From contig JAGQUE010000579.1 of NCBI GenBank assembly GCA_020438665.1, positions 1 to 8,709 of the forward strand: DNA of 8,709 nt, read 5' to 3'. The position numbers and the translations under genes were made by a program. Numbering within the stretch: the first letter of the stretch is position 1; each line of letters starts with the position of its first letter. The notes below the pieces were generated by a model. The model was given only the letters and a program-made list of their open reading frames with translations. It made no database searches and was not told the origin of the DNA. The DNA is from Nocardioidaceae bacterium (GTDB lineage Bacteria > Actinomycetota > Actinomycetes > Propionibacteriales > Nocardioidaceae). This document shows, one piece after another, positions 6,432 through 8,709 of this stretch.

Positions 6432-6462
6432 GGGTCAGCCGCCGAGTGGCGGTGCCTGACTC
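6432..6462. repeat. Bulged dyad between dapB and the methyltransferase gene
   Basis: GTCAG-CCGCC (6434-6443), loop GAGT (6444-6447), then GGCGG (6448-6452), a 3-nt bulge TGC, and CTGAC (6456-6460) form ten complementary pairs. A G-T and a G-C pair extend the stem outward. No gene ends here because both flanking genes point away, so it is not a terminator of either neighbour. A DNA operator for one or both divergent promoters is the simplest reading. Confidence 0.4.
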
Positions 6463-6478
6463 CGGGGTCGGGAAGTGG

Positions 6479-6484
6479 CACTCT
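6479..6484 (+). promoter_or_regulatory. Candidate leaderless -10 element of the methyltransferase gene
   Basis: CACTCT ends 6 nt before the ATG at 6491. Only the A at position 2 and T at position 6 match TANNNT, so support comes mainly from the repeated spacing seen at other genes here. Confidence 0.35.
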
Positions 6485-6490
6485 TGGGGC

Positions 6491-7006
6491 ATGTCCCGAC
6501 AGCCGATTCCGCCGCGGATCCGCTGGGCCGTCGATCACATGGACGTCAAGCCCGATGACCACATCCTCGAGATCGGCTGCGGCCCGGGCGCAGGAGCGGA
6601 GCTGATCTGCTCGCGCCTCGAGACAGGGAAGCTCTTCGCGATCGACCGGTCCGAGTCCGGTGTCGACCGCACCCGCCGCCGCAACCAGGCCTTCGTCGAC
6701 GCCGGAAGGCTCACCGTCCGCCAGATCGACCTCGCCACGCTGCGGGTGCCGGTGAAGCGGCTCACCAAGGTGTTCGCGTTCAACGTCAACCTGTTCTGGG
6801 TGCGCGACTGCCCCGACGAGGTCGAGCTGCTCCACCAGCGGATCGTGCCCGGTGGTGCGATCTATCTGTTCTATGAGACCGTCCGCCCCGAGCTGGTGCC
6901 CAACATCGTCCGCAAGGCCTCCAAGGCGCTGACCGATGGCGGCTTCCGCGTGTCGGTCGTCGAGCAGAAGGCACCCCCGGTCATCGGCATCATCGGACGC
7001 CGCTGA
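6491..7006 (+). CDS. Small class I SAM-dependent methyltransferase
   Basis: A 171-aa protein with a class I methyltransferase Rossmann fold. Motif I is HILEIGCGPGAGAELI (24-39), the SAM-binding glycine loop. The acidic end of strand 2 is KLFAIDRSESGVDRTRRRN (47-65). TVRQIDLATL (75-84) supplies the motif II region, and VFAFNVNLFWV (93-103) matches strand 4. The motif III area is IVPGGAIYLFYE (114-125), followed by a helix and C-terminal strands. The substrate is not identifiable and may be a small molecule. The protein is shorter than many class I enzymes but the core fold is complete. The ATG at 6491 gives MSRQPIPPRIRWAVDHMDVKP. An alternative in-frame start at 6446 would add 15 residues over the intergenic dyad region and is less likely. 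The stop is 37 bp from the convergent M16 peptidase stop. Confidence 0.87.
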   Translation: MSRQPIPPRIRWAVDHMDVKPDDHILEIGCGPGAGAELICSRLETGKLFAIDRSESGVDRTRRRNQAFVDAGRLTVRQIDLATLRVPVKRLTKVFAFNVNLFWVRDCPDEVELLHQRIVPGGAIYLFYETVRPELVPNIVRKASKALTDGGFRVSVVEQKAPPVIGIIGRR

Positions 7007-7043
7007 CGCACCGCAGGAGCTGGCGGGCTGAGCACGCCTCTGG

Positions 7044-8309
7044 TCAGGCGGGGCCGACGATGGCGAGGATCTCGGGCTGGGCGAACAGCTCGGCGGCGAG
7101 ATCGCGGACCTCGTCGAGGGTCACGGCATCGATCCGGGCGATGACCTCGTCGATGCTCAGGAGATCGTCGCGGACCAGCTCGGCCTTGCCGAGCCGCGAC
7201 ATGCGCGAGCCGGCGTCCTCCAGGCCGAGCACCAGGCCGCCACGCAGCTGCCCCTGGCCGCGGGCGAGCTCCTCGGCGGTGATCCCCTCGGCGGCGACCT
7301 TGGCCAGCTCCGCGCGGACGACGGCGAGCACGTCGTCGAGCTTGCCCGGCAGGCAGCCGACCGAGACGCCCACGAGCCCGGCGTCGGCATGGTTGGCGGC
7401 GAAGGAATAGACGGAGTAGGCCAGACCGCGGCGCTCGCGCACCTCCTGGAACAGGCGGCTGGACGTGCCCCCGCCGAGGGCGGCGTTGAGCACGCCGAGC
7501 GCGAAGCGGCGGTCGTCGTTGCGGGTGATCCCGTTGACGCCGAGCACCACGTTGACCTGCTCGAAGGGCCGGGTTGCGGAGGCGGTGCCGGCCGTGACGC
7601 GGCGGGCGCGATCGCCACCGCGGGCGGCCACCGGCTCGGCGACGACGTCGAGGAAGCCACCACGACCGAACGCGCGCCGCACCAGCCGCACGAGCGAAGC
7701 ATGGTCGACGCTGCCGGCGGCCGAGATCACCATGGCGGCCGGCTGGTAGTGGCGGCGATAGAACCGCACCACCTGGTCACGGCTCAGGGCGGTGATCGAG
7801 TCGACCGTGCCGGCGATCGGGCGGCCGAGCGGCGTGTCACCCCAGGCCTGGGTGGCGAAGAGGTTGTGCACCACGTCGTCGGGGTCGTCGTCGTGCATGG
7901 CGATCTCGTCGAGGATGACCTCGCGCTCGGCCTCGATCTCGGCGGGCCGGAACGCCGGCCGCGTGATGACCTCTCCGAGCAGGTCGAGGCCCATCTCGAG
8001 CTCGCTCGCTGGCAACCGCGTCGTGAACGCGGTGTGCTCGCGCGCGGTGTAGGCGTTCATCTCGCCACCCACCGCGTCGATGGTCTGGGCGATCTCCCGG
8101 GCCGAGCGCTCGGGCGTGCCCTTGAACAGGAGGTGCTCGAGGAAGTGCGATGCTCCCTGGAGCTCGGCTGGCTCGTCGCGCGCTCCGACGGTGATGTAGA
8201 CGCCGGTGGTGACCGAGCGGGCCTCGGGCATCCGCTCGGTCACCACCCGCACGCCGCTCGACAGCACCGTGCGGTGCACGTCGTCGGCGGCGCGGGCAGC
8301 GTCGCTCAC
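7044..8309 (-). CDS. pepR: M16 family zinc metallopeptidase (PepR/mitochondrial processing peptidase-like)
   Basis: A 421-aa peptidase of the M16 (inverzincin) family. The zinc site HFLEH is at 55-59, with His55 and His59 as ligands and Glu58 as catalytic base; Glu135 in EREVILDEIAMHDDDP is the distal ligand at the expected spacing. GGEMNAYTAREHTAF (81-95) follows as in processing-peptidase beta subunits. The C-terminal half carries the substrate-binding segment GGGTSSRLFQEVRERRGLAYSVYSF (about 307-331). The length is that of a single two-domain subunit, which usually dimerises. The gene starts 10 bp after the pnp stop on the same strand, so it is co-transcribed with pnp, an arrangement common in actinobacteria (pepR in mycobacteria). 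The GTG at 8309 is chosen because it is the first in-frame start after pnp and gives the usual distance to the domain. The upstream AGGA is only a weak binding site, suggesting coupling to pnp translation. Confidence 0.94.
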   Translation of the reverse strand: MSDAARAADDVHRTVLSSGVRVVTERMPEARSVTTGVYITVGARDEPAELQGASHFLEHLLFKGTPERSAREIAQTIDAVGGEMNAYTAREHTAFTTRLPASELEMGLDLLGEVITRPAFRPAEIEAEREVILDEIAMHDDDPDDVVHNLFATQAWGDTPLGRPIAGTVDSITALSRDQVVRFYRRHYQPAAMVISAAGSVDHASLVRLVRRAFGRGGFLDVVAEPVAARGGDRARRVTAGTASATRPFEQVNVVLGVNGITRNDDRRFALGVLNAALGGGTSSRLFQEVRERRGLAYSVYSFAANHADAGLVGVSVGCLPGKLDDVLAVVRAELAKVAAEGITAEELARGQGQLRGGLVLGLEDAGSRMSRLGKAELVRDDLLSIDEVIARIDAVTLDEVRDLAAELFAQPEILAIVGPA

Positions 8310-8319
8310 ACGTCCTGGC

Positions 8320-8709
8320 TCAACGCCGTCGGCCGCGACCGCCACGGCCACCACCACCGCCGCCGCCACGGCCGCCACCGGACCCGCCCTCGGGACCGAG
8401 GGTGCCGAAGGTGGCCGCGGCCTCGTCCTCGAACTCGTCCTCGAAGGAGACGAACTCGCGGTCGCCGCCCGAGCCACCGCCGGTCGCGGCATCGGAGCCA
8501 CCCTCCTTGGGAGCAGGTGCCTCGCCTGCGAGGGAGAGCGACACCTTCCCGTTGGGATCGACCTCGTCGACGGTGACCTCGATCTCCTGACCCAGCTCGA
8601 GCACGTCCTCGACCTTGTCGATGCGCTTGCCCTTGCCGATCTTGGAGATGTGCAGCAGTCCGTCGCGCCCGGGGAGGATGTTGACGAACGCCCCGAACTT
8701 GGTGATGTT
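8320..8709 (-). CDS. pnp: Polynucleotide phosphorylase, C-terminal part (S1 domain and tail)
   Basis: Partial gene; the window holds the last 129 codons and the start lies beyond the right edge. PNPase is a trimeric 3'-5' phosphorolytic exoribonuclease for RNA decay; in actinobacteria it can also add heteropolymeric tails. The visible part begins inside the S1 RNA-binding domain. [20 protein letters not shown] and the later [28 protein letters not shown] are its typical final strands. After the S1 domain comes a linker ([17 protein letters not shown]) and an acidic, Phe-containing patch, [14 protein letters not shown] (85-98). The last 20 or so residues are almost purely Gly and Arg, ending RGGRGRRR. 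Such tails are expected to be disordered and to bind RNA. The identity rests on the S1 sequence and on the neighbouring M16 peptidase gene 10 bp downstream. Confidence 0.92.
   Translation of the reverse strand, partial: NITKFGAFVNILPGRDGLLHISKIGKGKRIDKVEDVLELGQEIEVTVDEVDPNGKVSLSLAGEAPAPKEGGSDAATGGGSGGDREFVSFEDEFEDEAAATFGTLGPEGGSGGGRGGGGGGGRGGRGRRR

Noticed and set aside
6446..6490. Upstream in-frame start for the methyltransferase at 6446
   Set aside because: It would add 15 unconserved-looking residues across the intergenic dyad, with no ribosome binding site. The ATG at 6491 has a -10-like element at the spacing seen for neighbouring genes.
7389..8576. 395-codon plus-strand open frame opposite the M16 peptidase and pnp
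   Set aside because: It is antisense to two confidently identified genes and reads as Gly/Arg/His/Asp-rich filler without motifs; a codon-phase shadow.

Overview
The window is about 70% GC throughout, with GTG starts, TANNNT-type -10 hexamers close to start codons, a DUF3043 gene beside pspA, and a pnp-M16 peptidase pair. Together these point to a high-GC actinobacterium. A Nocardioides-like member of the Propionibacteriales is my best guess, but this is inference from style and gene content. The DNA reads as chromosomal backbone. I see no insertion sequence, phage gene, CRISPR array, tRNA or rRNA, and no plausible novel defence or mobile system.

Layout, left to right: the 5' part of pspA (minus, cut by the left edge); a DUF3043 membrane protein (plus); an AlaX-like alanyl-tRNA editing protein (minus); a DMT/EamA-like multi-spanning transporter (plus); a Kv-beta-type aldo/keto reductase (minus); a GNAT acetyltransferase, a 73-aa two-helix membrane protein and the azlC-azlD branched-chain amino acid exporter pair (all plus); dapB (minus); a small class I SAM methyltransferase (plus); an M16 zinc peptidase and the 3' end of pnp (both minus, one operon).

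The genes do not form one pathway. Recognisable roles are envelope stress (PspA), translation quality control (AlaX-like), amino acid export (AzlCD), lysine/diaminopimelate synthesis (DapB), and RNA turnover with peptide processing (PNPase, M16 peptidase). Only azlC-azlD and pnp-M16 look like operons. Otherwise strands alternate almost gene by gene. Convergent neighbours end 4, 20 or 37 bp apart, or overlap by 56 bp, with no convincing intrinsic terminator at any junction.

The most notable non-coding pattern is a -10-like hexamer ending 6-7 nt before the start codon at up to seven genes, which predicts leaderless mRNAs. In contrast, pspA, the DUF3043 gene and the small membrane protein gene have -10 elements further upstream and purine-rich ribosome binding sites. 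The pspA leader adds three consecutive small inverted repeats, one touching the ribosome binding site. The dapB/methyltransferase intergenic region holds a long bulged dyad and a 12-bp palindrome. The AlaX-like protein has Asp where the usual zinc-site Cys sits.
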